DNA from: a virus
Length of the DNA stretch: 64,000 bases
Direction: 5' to 3' (one strand)
IMG/VR virus record: IMGVR_UViG_3300032287_003113
Location: 1 to 64,000 of that record
Numbering within the stretch: the stretch's first letter is position 1; every line of letters begins with the position of its first letter. Below the pieces are notes generated by a model, which was not told the DNA's origin, made no database searches, and saw only the letters and a program-made list of their open reading frames with translations. Made by a program: the position numbers and the translations under genes. Positions 41,527 to 50,119 of the stretch are shown here, in pieces.

Positions 41527-42438
41527 TTATTTGTCCAGTTTAACTGTAGCACTCAAACGGCGCCATAGTACCAGCTGACTGTTGTACCAGTTGTCTAGCT
41601 CAGAATCTGGAATTTGATTGTTAGGAATACAAGTATCTGCGGCATTGGCATCACGTACACTTTTGCTACGTGCAGCTTCTACAAAAATCTTGCGAATTTC
41701 ACGAAACTTTTCTTCAGGAAATTTGCGTGGAATAAAGATCTGTTGCGAGCTACTCATGTCTGCAATTGCCGGTGCAAATCCTTGATTTTTCAACAAGGGA
41801 ATACCTTTAATACTTTCTTTGCCGGTCATGCCCAACCAATAAACCCGTTTGGTAGCGTCTGGCTTTGTGTACTGCTCGCTATCGCCAATGAATCCCACAG
41901 CAAAATCAGTTTGCCCACCCAAGACATTTAACAATGCTTCGTTGGTGCTTTTAAACGGAACAATCTGCATGTTTGGATATTGTGCAGCCACTTGCAAGGC
42001 TACCAGGTGCGTGGTTGCCCCAAGTCCACTGATACCAATGTTTAACTTGGCGTTTCGAGGAACATCCTTCCATGTTTTATACTTTGTGCTTGTGATAACA
42101 AACGGTGCAATACACATGGGCATTAGGCTTCTAAAGTCGGCCATGTTATGACTTTCCGTTGGAAACAGGTTGGGACGGATAAATCCTGCCGAACTGTTGA
42201 TCCAGATTGAGTTGGGAGTGTTTAACACATGGTTGGCTGCAACTGTGCCGCCTGCGCCAGGTTTAGCTTCAAAGATGAATGTGTATTTGTTTTGTAACTT
42301 GTTACTTTCGTCGGCTAGTGTGCGATAGAAGTTTGCTGCAATGTCAGCTGGAGACCAAGAATAATACATAACAATGTTTTCTTTGGCTGTTGCTGTTAAT
42401 GTAAATGTGGCTAGTAGTGCAACCAATAGTTTTTTCAT
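41527..42438 (-). CDS. Bug/TctC-type periplasmic solute receptor
   Basis: 303 residues from ATG 42438, which follows AAGGAAA; a longer in-frame start is rejected because it would bury the signal peptide. Signal peptide MKKLLVALLATFTLTATA, then IVMYYSWSPADIAANFYRTL, FIFEAKPGAGGTVAANHVLN (Bug hallmark) and LNIGISGLGATTHLVALQV. Second Bug receptor of the window, not a close duplicate of that at 33012, so ligands may differ. Confidence 0.9.
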   Translation of the reverse strand: MKKLLVALLATFTLTATAKENIVMYYSWSPADIAANFYRTLADESNKLQNKYTFIFEAKPGAGGTVAANHVLNTPNSIWINSSAGFIRPNLFPTESHNMADFRSLMPMCIAPFVITSTKYKTWKDVPRNAKLNIGISGLGATTHLVALQVAAQYPNMQIVPFKSTNEALLNVLGGQTDFAVGFIGDSEQYTKPDATKRVYWLGMTGKESIKGIPLLKNQGFAPAIADMSSSQQIFIPRKFPEEKFREIRKIFVEAARSKSVRDANAADTCIPNNQIPDSELDNWYNSQLVLWRRLSATVKLDK

Positions 42439-42448
42439 TTGATTTTCC

Positions 42449-43636
42449 TTAAAATTTATAGTGTACGTTACGACCAGAGTCTTGATATACTGCATCGCCC
42501 AAGTAATAAAATGGACTGATAAATCCCACAAAGCCCACTGCTCGACCCATTTCGTAATTGAAATACTTGGCGTCAATCGAATCGGTTAATAATTTATGCC
42601 CAGCTTGCCATGCTCGGTAAGCATGAGTATCCTGAAAGTTTGTGTAAAACCAATAGTCCATTTCGTTATAAAAACTGTTGGTGGGCTTGCTGGTTTGGAA
42701 CGTTGTAGGATCGTAGTCGGGATAAATCAGGGGTTTAACAATGTGTTCGAATGTGGTACGTTGTGCAAAACTGTAGTTGGGCCAACGTACCAAGTGCTGT
42801 AGATATTTATTTGATTCTTGGTTGAACCAGTTTTTTATTGTGTGTGCTTGTTTGTTGACCAGGTCTGGCAAGTCTGGCGCCCAAAAGAAATACACATTGG
42901 CAATGTTGGTGTAGTGTTTGATGTCAGGGTTGGCAGCATTGGCCTGTATGTCCATGAAGTACAGATACCACTTTGAATCTCGGATACAGACCTTGGGCTT
43001 GTCAACACCCCATAACATACATATTCGCTTACCAGAGTCTAGCAATAGTTTATGTTCGTGTACTGCATCAACTGTGTGTTTGAACGGATGCCCGGGTTGG
43101 AAATAGTCTCTAGTTTTAAACACCCATGACTCATCATGTTCACTGGCCAGCATGTCCTCACTGTAGTCGTGTACTGTAATTTTGACTTGAGGATAGTTGG
43201 TAGCAATCCATTCTAGTGTAGGTCTGGCAGCATACTCCCATTCACTCAGTGTGTTCTCCGGTTTGGTGTTGAATGGATCTGCTGATACATTCTTTTCACC
43301 TGTTTTGGGATAACGAAATACCACTTCGTCTAACGGAATGTTATTGAGTAAAAACGAATACAATACTGTGTTGCCATCAGCACCGCCACTTAGTTCTAAA
43401 CGAATGTAATCGTATTCATCTCTAATTTGCTGTGCCCGTTGCCGATACAACTGTTGTAGATCAGTTTCAGGTTCTGTTAGCCAATCATGTGCGTCAAATA
43501 CTGTGCGGTTAAAATGCCACTCAGGAAAGACGTTGGTTTTTGTACCCGCAATTAGGGCTTCTACCTTGCTGTAGTATCGGGTATCTCCAACTTGGTAAAA
43601 GCCTAATTTAGGATTTTGTTCAATGGTGTACTGCAT
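42449..43636 (-). CDS. PP-loop paralogue with degenerate loop
   Basis: 395 residues from ATG 43636. Aligns block for block with the protein at 37067 (IRDEYDYIRLELSGGADGNT, NIPLDEVVFRYPK, RICMLWGVDKPKV, NEMDYWFYTNFQDTHAYR), but SGGSDSTT has become SGGADGNT, losing the second Ser. Pyrophosphatase activity may be reduced or lost. Could be a regulatory subunit or a substrate-specific variant. Lies next to the Bug receptor. Confidence 0.75.
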   Translation of the reverse strand: MQYTIEQNPKLGFYQVGDTRYYSKVEALIAGTKTNVFPEWHFNRTVFDAHDWLTEPETDLQQLYRQRAQQIRDEYDYIRLELSGGADGNTVLYSFLLNNIPLDEVVFRYPKTGEKNVSADPFNTKPENTLSEWEYAARPTLEWIATNYPQVKITVHDYSEDMLASEHDESWVFKTRDYFQPGHPFKHTVDAVHEHKLLLDSGKRICMLWGVDKPKVCIRDSKWYLYFMDIQANAANPDIKHYTNIANVYFFWAPDLPDLVNKQAHTIKNWFNQESNKYLQHLVRWPNYSFAQRTTFEHIVKPLIYPDYDPTTFQTSKPTNSFYNEMDYWFYTNFQDTHAYRAWQAGHKLLTDSIDAKYFNYEMGRAVGFVGFISPFYYLGDAVYQDSGRNVHYKF

Positions 43637-43647
43637 CAATTGTAGAA

Positions 43648-44154
43648 TTAACTGTTCAAAACTTTGGCAACACTATTCATAACACTAGCAATACGTCCGA
43701 TGTCACGTAGGTTTTCTACTGTGTATCCTTCTTGCTTGAGTGTTTCATAGTGTGCTTTCACACAGAAGTGGCACTTGCCAACAATACTAGCTGCCAGGCT
43801 AAATGCTTCAAAGTTTGACTTGGTAGTTCCGCCATGACTAGCAATAGCGTTCATGCGTAACTGTGCTGGCAGGCCTTTAAGAGCAGGATCGTCAGCCATT
43901 TCAACATATGGATACCACACATTGTTTTGTGCCATAATACTTGCGGCAGTCATTGCTGACTCTGCATGCACCGGTGCGTCTGCTAAAATCAAACTGACTA
44001 GTTTGCCGTTGCCTGTTGCGGCCAATGCGGCTACAGCACAACCCATAGCCACATCCGCATCCAATGTGCTACGCACTAGAACAGCATCAAGATTTAACTT
44101 GGTGTCCTTTGCGTAGTCTGGCAACGCTTCTTTGACGGCGTCGTTGAAAGCCAT
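43648..44154 (-). CDS. ahpD: AhpD-like alkylhydroperoxidase (CMD family)
   Basis: 168 residues. IVGKCHFCVKAHYETLKQEG carries the CxxCxxxH active site, and the helical surroundings fit AhpD. AhpD reduces AhpC in bacteria that lack AhpF. ATG overlaps the ahpC stop by one base, so the pair is a compact peroxide-defence unit. Confidence 0.9.
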   Translation of the reverse strand: MAFNDAVKEALPDYAKDTKLNLDAVLVRSTLDADVAMGCAVAALAATGNGKLVSLILADAPVHAESAMTAASIMAQNNVWYPYVEMADDPALKGLPAQLRMNAIASHGGTTKSNFEAFSLAASIVGKCHFCVKAHYETLKQEGYTVENLRDIGRIASVMNSVAKVLNS

Positions 44155-44693
44155 TATAGTGTTTCTCCGCCCACTGTACGATTACATGCACACAGTTCGC
44201 CAGTTTGTAACGCATCTAATACACGCAATGTTTCTTCTGGTGAGCGACCAACATTCAAGTTGTTGACAGTAACGTGTTGGATAACGTTGTCTGGATCAAC
44301 AATGAATGTGGCGCGAAGTGCGGCACCTGCTGGCGCATAGAAGCAACCTAATTGTTCGATCAAGCTCAACTCACCACGCTGTGTGTCAGCAAACTGGGTG
44401 TGAGTAATTTTCTTCAAATCCGCATGTGCGTTTTGCCATGCTACCTTGCAGAACTCATTGTCTGTGCTACCTGTTAGCAGGACTGCATCACGATCTGCAA
44501 AGTCACCTGCTAGTTTATCGTATGCAACAATTTCTGTTGGGCATACGAATGTGAAGTCTTTTGGATAGTAAACAATTACTTTCCACTTGCCTTCAAATGA
44601 TTTTTCTGTAATATCAAAGAAAGCGTCTTCTGGTTGTCCTGGCTTAACGCCTGTGACTGTAAATGCTTCTAATTTATGTCCTACTGTTTTCAT
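44154..44693 (-). CDS. ahpC: Alkyl hydroperoxide reductase AhpC (peroxiredoxin)
   Basis: 179 residues. VIVYYPKDFTFVCPTEIVAY contains the peroxidatic Cys, and TGELCACNRTVGGETL the resolving Cys region. DNEFCKVAWQNAHADLKKI gives the typical middle. Removes hydrogen and organic peroxides. A late addition to a phage genome, probably taken from a bacterial host. Upstream are two tRNAs. Confidence 0.95.
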   Translation of the reverse strand: MKTVGHKLEAFTVTGVKPGQPEDAFFDITEKSFEGKWKVIVYYPKDFTFVCPTEIVAYDKLAGDFADRDAVLLTGSTDNEFCKVAWQNAHADLKKITHTQFADTQRGELSLIEQLGCFYAPAGAALRATFIVDPDNVIQHVTVNNLNVGRSPEETLRVLDALQTGELCACNRTVGGETL

Positions 44694-44727
44694 ACTATTC
44701 TCCTTAATTTAATTTTTGAATTTGTGT

Positions 44728-44812
44728 TGGTGCCCCAAGCGAGACTTGAACTCGCACACCTTGCGGTACCGGCTTCTAAGACCGGCGTGTCTGCCAATTC
44801 CACCATCGGGGC
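44728..44812 (-). tRNA. tRNA-Leu (UAG)
   Basis: Type II. Acceptor GCCCCGA / TTGGGGC, A73, CCA encoded. Anticodon stem-loop CCGGT CTTAGAA GCCGG; T arm GCGAG TTCAAGT CTCGC. Confidence 0.92.
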
Positions 44813-44817
44813 ATGTT

Positions 44818-44895
<78 letters not shown>

Positions 44896-44903
44896 ATGCT
44901 TGT

Positions 44904-44932
44904 ATTATATACTAATTGTGATTAAAGGTCAA
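44904..44932 (-). promoter_or_regulatory. Sigma70-type promoter for the Met-Leu tRNA pair
   Basis: TTGACC, 17 bases, TATAAT, nine bases before the first tRNA. May also read on into ahpC-ahpD. Confidence 0.85.
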
Positions 44933-44937
44933 ACGAT

Positions 44938-46668
44938 TTAACGGCGCAGTCTGACCGGTTCTGCAGCAGTTCTGCGTTGTCTTGGCGCAGGTGTTGTTGA
45001 ATCAATTTCTGGTTCTTCTACGTCTGGCTCAATATCGGAACCAGCTGGTGTTGGCATTGCTGGTGCAACCGGTTCTGGTATTGCCTTAGCGGGTATTTTT
45101 GTTGGAGCAACTTTTTGTTGCGGTGCTGGTGTTGCTTGAACTTGTGGCGTTTCTAATTTTTGAACATCAGCAAGATCTTTTAAAAGACCACCGATTTCAA
45201 CTACGTTTCTAGCTGCACCATCTTGCAAATAAGAACGCATTTGTACAAACATACTTTTATCATTGTTGACTCGTTTGGCTTTTTGATCTTTTGGATAGCC
45301 ATAAACTAATAATTTATAATTGGTTTTTTCTACATCGAGCACAGGAACTAGATCATAGGACTCTAATGCTTTGTACAACTCTGTACCAAATTGTAATTCT
45401 GTATAGGCTTTTTTTGCACTGGGACTAATAACTACAACTCTAATATCCTCACCCAAGGTAGCATGGTGTACAACTCCTTTGGTGACTTCTGTTACAAAGT
45501 CGTACTCGCTCTTGGTATTATCGCCTTTGAGACGACGATTAATTTCCTTATACACCCAAGTATAAACAGCTTTAAGTGCTGTATAGTTATAATTCATTGC
45601 TGTTTGAATTGCTGCCGAGCGTTCGGCTTGAGACATCTTAACATATTCTGGGTTTGGCTGAGTCTTGTCTGCTTTGCCATCTGGGCCGGGTAGGTATTGT
45701 GTTGGGGGAGCTTTTTTAAATTTTTTACGGAACTCGTCCGGCAAATCAAAATTAACTACACTTCTAAAGAATTTATCAACGTGATCAAATTCGTATCCAC
45801 TTACTGCACCAATATGTTTTACTGTTGCGGTTTTAATACTTAACAGTCGTTCTTTCTTTCCACCAAGAGCGATCCATAAATCTGCCTTGGTACTGTGTTG
45901 AGCTTCAGCCGTAGCGCCATCGGCAGTGACTTCAATGACATCGTTTGCATTTGCCTGTCGTATTTTTTCTATAGCGGTAAAAACATTCGACGAATCGTTT
46001 ACATAAGTTGCACAATCTTCGTACAACCTGTATATTTCAGTTGAGTTTTCAAATTTAATAAACTCTTGAGGTTGTTTAGCCGACATCTCTAATGCACGAT
46101 AATCATTGCGACTTAAAACAATACGTAATTGTAATTTTTTACCAAATGATTTTGTAAGATAGTTACCTTCTGTTATTTTTTGCACAGTTTTAAATACATC
46201 CTGGCCTTGCAACTGTTTAGTGGGATTTTCAAATTTGGTAATGACCGCACAACTCATAATACCTTCTGCAACGTTACCTTTGTTCCACCATTTACTATTT
46301 GATTCTTCGCCTTCAGCACCAATTTTTTGTTTTATATCTTTGGTTTTTTCAATTTGATTTAATTTATATGCGTCACCAGCGGAATCTATCATGCGGAATG
46401 CTTGCATTTGAGATATTTGGTTTGGCGTTGCTGTTTCTTTTGGATCTGTGCCGGTTGGGTTCCAAATATTTTCTAGTTGTTTGGCAACAGGGGCAGGAAA
46501 TGTTACATCAATAATCTCATCGGGGATACCTTTACCTTTTTTAATTCTCAAGGTAACTGGCTGTTTATTTTTAATAAGATTGATTAGGTTCCGCCAATAA
46601 TTAGGATTTCGTGATTCAAAATTTTCTAAATTTATTGCGGCTTCGGGTAAAATTTGTTTGTATCTCAT
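44938..46668 (-). CDS. Large phage protein with nuclease-like central region, unknown
   Basis: 576 residues from ATG 46668. STKADLWIALGGKKERLLSI, then KT at about residue 265-286 resembles the core strands of PD-(D/E)XK nucleases (D...S-x-K), preceded by GATAEAQHS. The last 80 residues are Pro/Ala/Thr-rich and end in basic RQRRTAAEPVRLRR, as in packaged or head-associated proteins. Late-type site eight bases before ATG. A virion-delivered nuclease is one reading; a structural protein is another. Confidence 0.55.
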   Translation of the reverse strand: MRYKQILPEAAINLENFESRNPNYWRNLINLIKNKQPVTLRIKKGKGIPDEIIDVTFPAPVAKQLENIWNPTGTDPKETATPNQISQMQAFRMIDSAGDAYKLNQIEKTKDIKQKIGAEGEESNSKWWNKGNVAEGIMSCAVITKFENPTKQLQGQDVFKTVQKITEGNYLTKSFGKKLQLRIVLSRNDYRALEMSAKQPQEFIKFENSTEIYRLYEDCATYVNDSSNVFTAIEKIRQANANDVIEVTADGATAEAQHSTKADLWIALGGKKERLLSIKTATVKHIGAVSGYEFDHVDKFFRSVVNFDLPDEFRKKFKKAPPTQYLPGPDGKADKTQPNPEYVKMSQAERSAAIQTAMNYNYTALKAVYTWVYKEINRRLKGDNTKSEYDFVTEVTKGVVHHATLGEDIRVVVISPSAKKAYTELQFGTELYKALESYDLVPVLDVEKTNYKLLVYGYPKDQKAKRVNNDKSMFVQMRSYLQDGAARNVVEIGGLLKDLADVQKLETPQVQATPAPQQKVAPTKIPAKAIPEPVAPAMPTPAGSDIEPDVEEPEIDSTTPAPRQRRTAAEPVRLRR

Positions 46669-46675
46669 AGTGTAG

Positions 46676-46683
46676 TATTTATC
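46676..46683 (-). promoter_or_regulatory. Late promoter GATAAATA with minimal leader
   Basis: Seven bases before ATG 46668. Confidence 0.55.
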
Positions 46684-47437
46684 TACGCTCGATATCTTGT
46701 TCCACACAGGCTGTGCCGTACTGTATTTCCACCAGTTTGCAAGGCTCTTTAAATGGATTTGTTAGCTGGTGCCATTCGCCGACTCCCACCCTATAGGTAT
46801 CGTGTGTATGTAGATGTTTAGGTGGTAATGAATATCCATTTTCCATAGCAGAATTTACTACAGCTTGTCCACTGGTAACTAACCAATATTCTGCACGTAG
46901 CTGATGGCGTTGCATACTTAGGCTTTGCCCCGGCTCTACTGTGAGTTCCTTGACTTTGGTGCCTGCAACTTCGTGTAGCACACGATAATATCCCCAAGGA
47001 CGCTGGGTTTTAGGTGCTTTCCACTCCTCAAGGATCCAACTACTGCTGTTGGCTTTGTTTTCGCCACCAACACCAAATGCAAATTCAATGTTGGTATCTT
47101 GCACATCCATCTCAGGGATATTATCTTTTGTTCTATCGCCACCATTGGCAAAAATCAAGGTTGCTGCAGGATAGTGTGCTCTGACCTGTTGGATAAAATG
47201 TCGAGCTGATCCATCTTCATCATCAAAGGTGTAAACTTCATCTATCATGGCAAGATTGTTGACAACGCACAAGCGTTCGTTCCAAGGCATGAATGCACGA
47301 CCTTTCTTGCGTTCCAACCATTCGTCGCTGTTTAGGCCAACAATAAGCATATCGCCTAGAGATCGGGCTGCTTTGAAATAAGCGATATGTCCAGAGTGTA
47401 CAGGATCAAACCCGCCGGTTGCCATTACTATTTTCAT
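46679..47437 (-). CDS. Nucleotidyltransferase-cupin fusion (HldE-like + mannose-6-P isomerase type II)
   Basis: 252 residues. N-terminal half: TGGFDPVHSGHIAYFKAARS (HxGH), IVGLNSDEWLERKKGRAFMP, the cytidylyltransferase-like fold of heptose-1-phosphate adenylyltransferase. C-terminal half (from about residue 145): RPWGYYRVLHE, PGQSLSMQRHQLRAEYWLV and HLHTHDTYRVGVGEWHQLTN, a PMI-type cupin with its His/Glu metal ligands. Likely interconverts and activates a sugar phosphate for glycan synthesis. Confidence 0.85.
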   Translation of the reverse strand: MKIVMATGGFDPVHSGHIAYFKAARSLGDMLIVGLNSDEWLERKKGRAFMPWNERLCVVNNLAMIDEVYTFDDEDGSARHFIQQVRAHYPAATLIFANGGDRTKDNIPEMDVQDTNIEFAFGVGGENKANSSSWILEEWKAPKTQRPWGYYRVLHEVAGTKVKELTVEPGQSLSMQRHQLRAEYWLVTSGQAVVNSAMENGYSLPPKHLHTHDTYRVGVGEWHQLTNPFKEPCKLVEIQYGTACVEQDIERR

Positions 47438-48192
47438 CAGTCTGTGATCTTGTAGTAGTCTTTGTCTAGCCAGGTCACAACTAAATCTTCCAGTCTAGCA
47501 TAGCCGTGCTGGCTTACGCTGTTGATTAAGCTGTCGTTGATGAGATTGCGTTCAGCCAAATCGTACCAGGTGGCCTGTTGTGTCAAGGGCTCGTGGCCGC
47601 TGGCATATACTGCTGCATACAACCAAGGCGTGCCACGTTTACGATAAAAATATGCATCTCTGCAATCAAATCCCGAGATGGCCAACATGTAAATTAGATT
47701 TAAAATATTGTAATTGTAATATTGGTGACTATGTTGTTCAACCACTAAACTGCTGTTTTTCACATAGGTGCCCTGAGGTACTGTCAAGATCAGCATGCCA
47801 TTTTCTTGCAAGGTTTCTTTCCATATCCGCAAACACTTGAATGGATCTAGAGCATATTGAAAACTATCGTGTGCCCAGATTAGATCCACTTGTCTGGGTA
47901 CTACCCGTTCTTCGAAATTTCGCTCAATCGGTATCAAGTTTGGGTTACGGGCTAATATGTCAGGATCAATCTTGTTCAAATCTTGGTCTATGGCATATAC
48001 TGTGTAATTTCTAGGCTCGGCCGGTTCATCTCTGGTCATAAGGCTGGCCCACCATTCGGCATCAAGGCCGGCTCCACAACCCATGTCTGCTACACTGGTC
48101 AAACTATCAAGAAAACTGTCGTAGCCGTACAACAAGTTTAATACTTCTAAACTGTGTTCGTGACTTAGGTAGGGATTTTTAAATAGACCCAT
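47437..48192 (-). CDS. SAM-dependent methyltransferase
   Basis: 251 residues. SVADMGCGAGLDAEWWASL (motif I), YTVYAIDQDLNKIDP (motif II) and QVDLIWAHDSFQYALDP (post II) with ENGMLILTVPQGTY. Class I methyltransferase; acceptor unknown. Overlaps the preceding ORF by 14 bases and the fusion gene by one. Sixth from last in the uvsX operon. Confidence 0.82.
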   Translation of the reverse strand: MGLFKNPYLSHEHSLEVLNLLYGYDSFLDSLTSVADMGCGAGLDAEWWASLMTRDEPAEPRNYTVYAIDQDLNKIDPDILARNPNLIPIERNFEERVVPRQVDLIWAHDSFQYALDPFKCLRIWKETLQENGMLILTVPQGTYVKNSSLVVEQHSHQYYNYNILNLIYMLAISGFDCRDAYFYRKRGTPWLYAAVYASGHEPLTQQATWYDLAERNLINDSLINSVSQHGYARLEDLVVTWLDKDYYKITD

Positions 48193-48433
48193 GTTGTAGA
48201 ATTTCCATCACCAATTTTTCTTTTAATTGCGTGAGTCTAAATTCCAATTGATGGCATGCTTCGGCTACTTCGGCATCTGTGCCCCAACCACGCTGTGTAT
48301 TTAGATGGTATGCAAATTTTGCTACTGTGTCTTTTTCTAACTGTATATTTACAGCATCGTGCTTAGGTTTGGCTTGACAACAAAGTTCAAACTCTCGCAA
48401 CAACTCATCGGCACGTTGACGCCAATCCGTCAT
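48179..48433 (-). CDS. Small helical protein
   Basis: 84 residues (MTDWRQRADELLREFELCCQ), two long helices and a possible coiled coil (RLTQLKEKLVMEILQHG). Coupled to both neighbours, ATGA upstream. No function recognised. Confidence 0.55.
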   Translation of the reverse strand: MTDWRQRADELLREFELCCQAKPKHDAVNIQLEKDTVAKFAYHLNTQRGWGTDAEVAEACHQLEFRLTQLKEKLVMEILQHGSI

Positions 48434-48882
48434 ACCACAATGTCTTCCATTCCGGCTGTGCGTAGTCTGACCACATGTCCCAACATGAAGTTCTTTGACT
48501 CAATGCCTTTCATGACGCCCAGCCAGCGATTGCGTAACAAGGCTACTTCATTGATAATAGTTTCCATGTCGACCACTTCATCCTCGGCTTCGGCATACTT
48601 TTCGGCATCTCTTGATGTTAATGCTCTAGCATAGGCTTCTAAATACTTTTTATAATGACGTTGGCGGATTTTACGTAATTGTATGTTAAGAAATTCTAGC
48701 ACAGCTTCAATCTCTTGCAGTTGATTAAATCTGTGTTCAGTCATGCCTGGCAAGTCGGACAACTCTTTTTCTACGCGACCACGTATTTTAATTTCTGTTT
48801 TGGCTGACGTCATCTCGCCTTCGTAGTAGTCGATGAATTCAGGAATAACGCTTAGGTCAGCTACAATTCGATTATAAAACAT
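48430..48882 (-). CDS. Helical protein of the uvsX operon (possible UvsY analogue)
   Basis: 150 residues from ATG 48882. Nearly all helix: LQEIEAVLEFLNIQLRKIRQ, YKKYLEAYARALTSRDAEKY, then LLRNRWLGVMKGIESKNFML. I recall a similar unannotated protein in aquatic T4-like phages. Size (T4 UvsY is 137), helicity and closeness to uvsX make a recombination mediator plausible, but no direct motif supports it. Confidence 0.5.
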   Translation of the reverse strand: MFYNRIVADLSVIPEFIDYYEGEMTSAKTEIKIRGRVEKELSDLPGMTEHRFNQLQEIEAVLEFLNIQLRKIRQRHYKKYLEAYARALTSRDAEKYAEAEDEVVDMETIINEVALLRNRWLGVMKGIESKNFMLGHVVRLRTAGMEDIVV

Positions 48883-50119
48883 CAAGGACTCCGGTTAGCC
48901 AAGGAAAAGTTTCACGCCAGTTGGTGTTGCGTCTACGATCAAGTTCGTCAAGATAAGTACGCAACTTGTTGATTTCGGTGGGATTTTTTTTGGTACTAGC
49001 AATTTGTTGTCTAACACCTTGCATATACTTACGTGCTTCCTGTTGTTGCCAAGTGTCTGCAGGCATAACTTCTAGCACCTGTGCAAAGTACGGATCTAGC
49101 AGTTCGGAATCAAAGATGTCTGGGTTCATGTAAGTGGGTGTGTTTGCGGTTATCAAATGATGCCCTATTTCTCTATGTGGTCTAAATGTGTTTATGTAAT
49201 TGATCAATGCTGGCATGGTAGGCACAGCCAATGCAGTGACCACTTGGTTTATGTTCAAAGTTATCCAACGTTGATTGACCAAATATTCAAAATTCTTTTT
49301 CCATTTTTCTAAATCCAAGCCCGATCTAATATACTCTTGTTCTGGACCCCAACAATCTATACTGGCAGTCACTTCAAAACGTTTGATCTTGCGTTCAGCA
49401 ACCAAATGTTTGATACGTTCTACATGCTCTTGCAATCGTTTATTATCGATCATCAAGTTACTTACTACATTAAATTCCAAATCTTTGTTACTATGATTAT
49501 ACAGGAAATCCAAACAAGTGTCAAATTGTGCTTGATAAAATGGTTCTCCGCCCAACACATGAAATCTGCGTACAGTCAAATAATTATCGTCTAGCCAGGC
49601 CCATAACTGTTCAGTCAGCAGGGCCTTGTCTGGATGCGGCCGATATTGGTTGTCAATTACAACACCGCCCAATTCAAATCTGCCGTGTTGATCATTTTCG
49701 TGTTTGATGCGACTGCTAAACCCATCGTGGCAATATATACATCGTAGATTACAGGTATTGTCAAAATATACTTCTACAATTCTAGGGGTGACCATGATGG
49801 CCTCAGGATCTGTGTCTAGTTCTGGCGGTGTTAGGTCTGGTATTGCCAGGTGTAGCATACGATCACTACTACCACCCGCACGTTCTATTTTTTCACAGTA
49901 ATCGCAACCACCTGAGGGCCATGCACCCAACAACATGGTTTGCCGATCTTGTAATTTTTTAGCAGTATTATGAAACTGATCAAACGATTCAGTTGATAGC
50001 GAACTTTTTTCTACTCTATGACAACTGTTGGTAGTTCCTTCGTACAAATAGATACTGCTCCAGGTCCATTTGAGCTGGCATGCAGTCGCTGTCTGTATTG
50101 GAAAATACTTGTGTTGCAT
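48872..50119 (-). CDS. Radical SAM protein (twitch type)
   Basis: 415 residues. Core VYFDNTCNLRCIYCHDGFSS (CxxxCxxC) at about 122 and FHVLGGEPFYQAQFD (GGE). N-terminal Cys at CHRVEKSS and GGCDYCEKIER form a displaced auxiliary site. Helical C-terminus with TNWRETFPWLTGVLDVL. Substrate unknown. Overlaps the upstream 77-residue ORF by one base (TAATG) and the downstream gene by 11. Confidence 0.88.
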   Translation of the reverse strand: MQHKYFPIQTATACQLKWTWSSIYLYEGTTNSCHRVEKSSLSTESFDQFHNTAKKLQDRQTMLLGAWPSGGCDYCEKIERAGGSSDRMLHLAIPDLTPPELDTDPEAIMVTPRIVEVYFDNTCNLRCIYCHDGFSSRIKHENDQHGRFELGGVVIDNQYRPHPDKALLTEQLWAWLDDNYLTVRRFHVLGGEPFYQAQFDTCLDFLYNHSNKDLEFNVVSNLMIDNKRLQEHVERIKHLVAERKIKRFEVTASIDCWGPEQEYIRSGLDLEKWKKNFEYLVNQRWITLNINQVVTALAVPTMPALINYINTFRPHREIGHHLITANTPTYMNPDIFDSELLDPYFAQVLEVMPADTWQQQEARKYMQGVRQQIASTKKNPTEINKLRTYLDELDRRRNTNWRETFPWLTGVLDVL

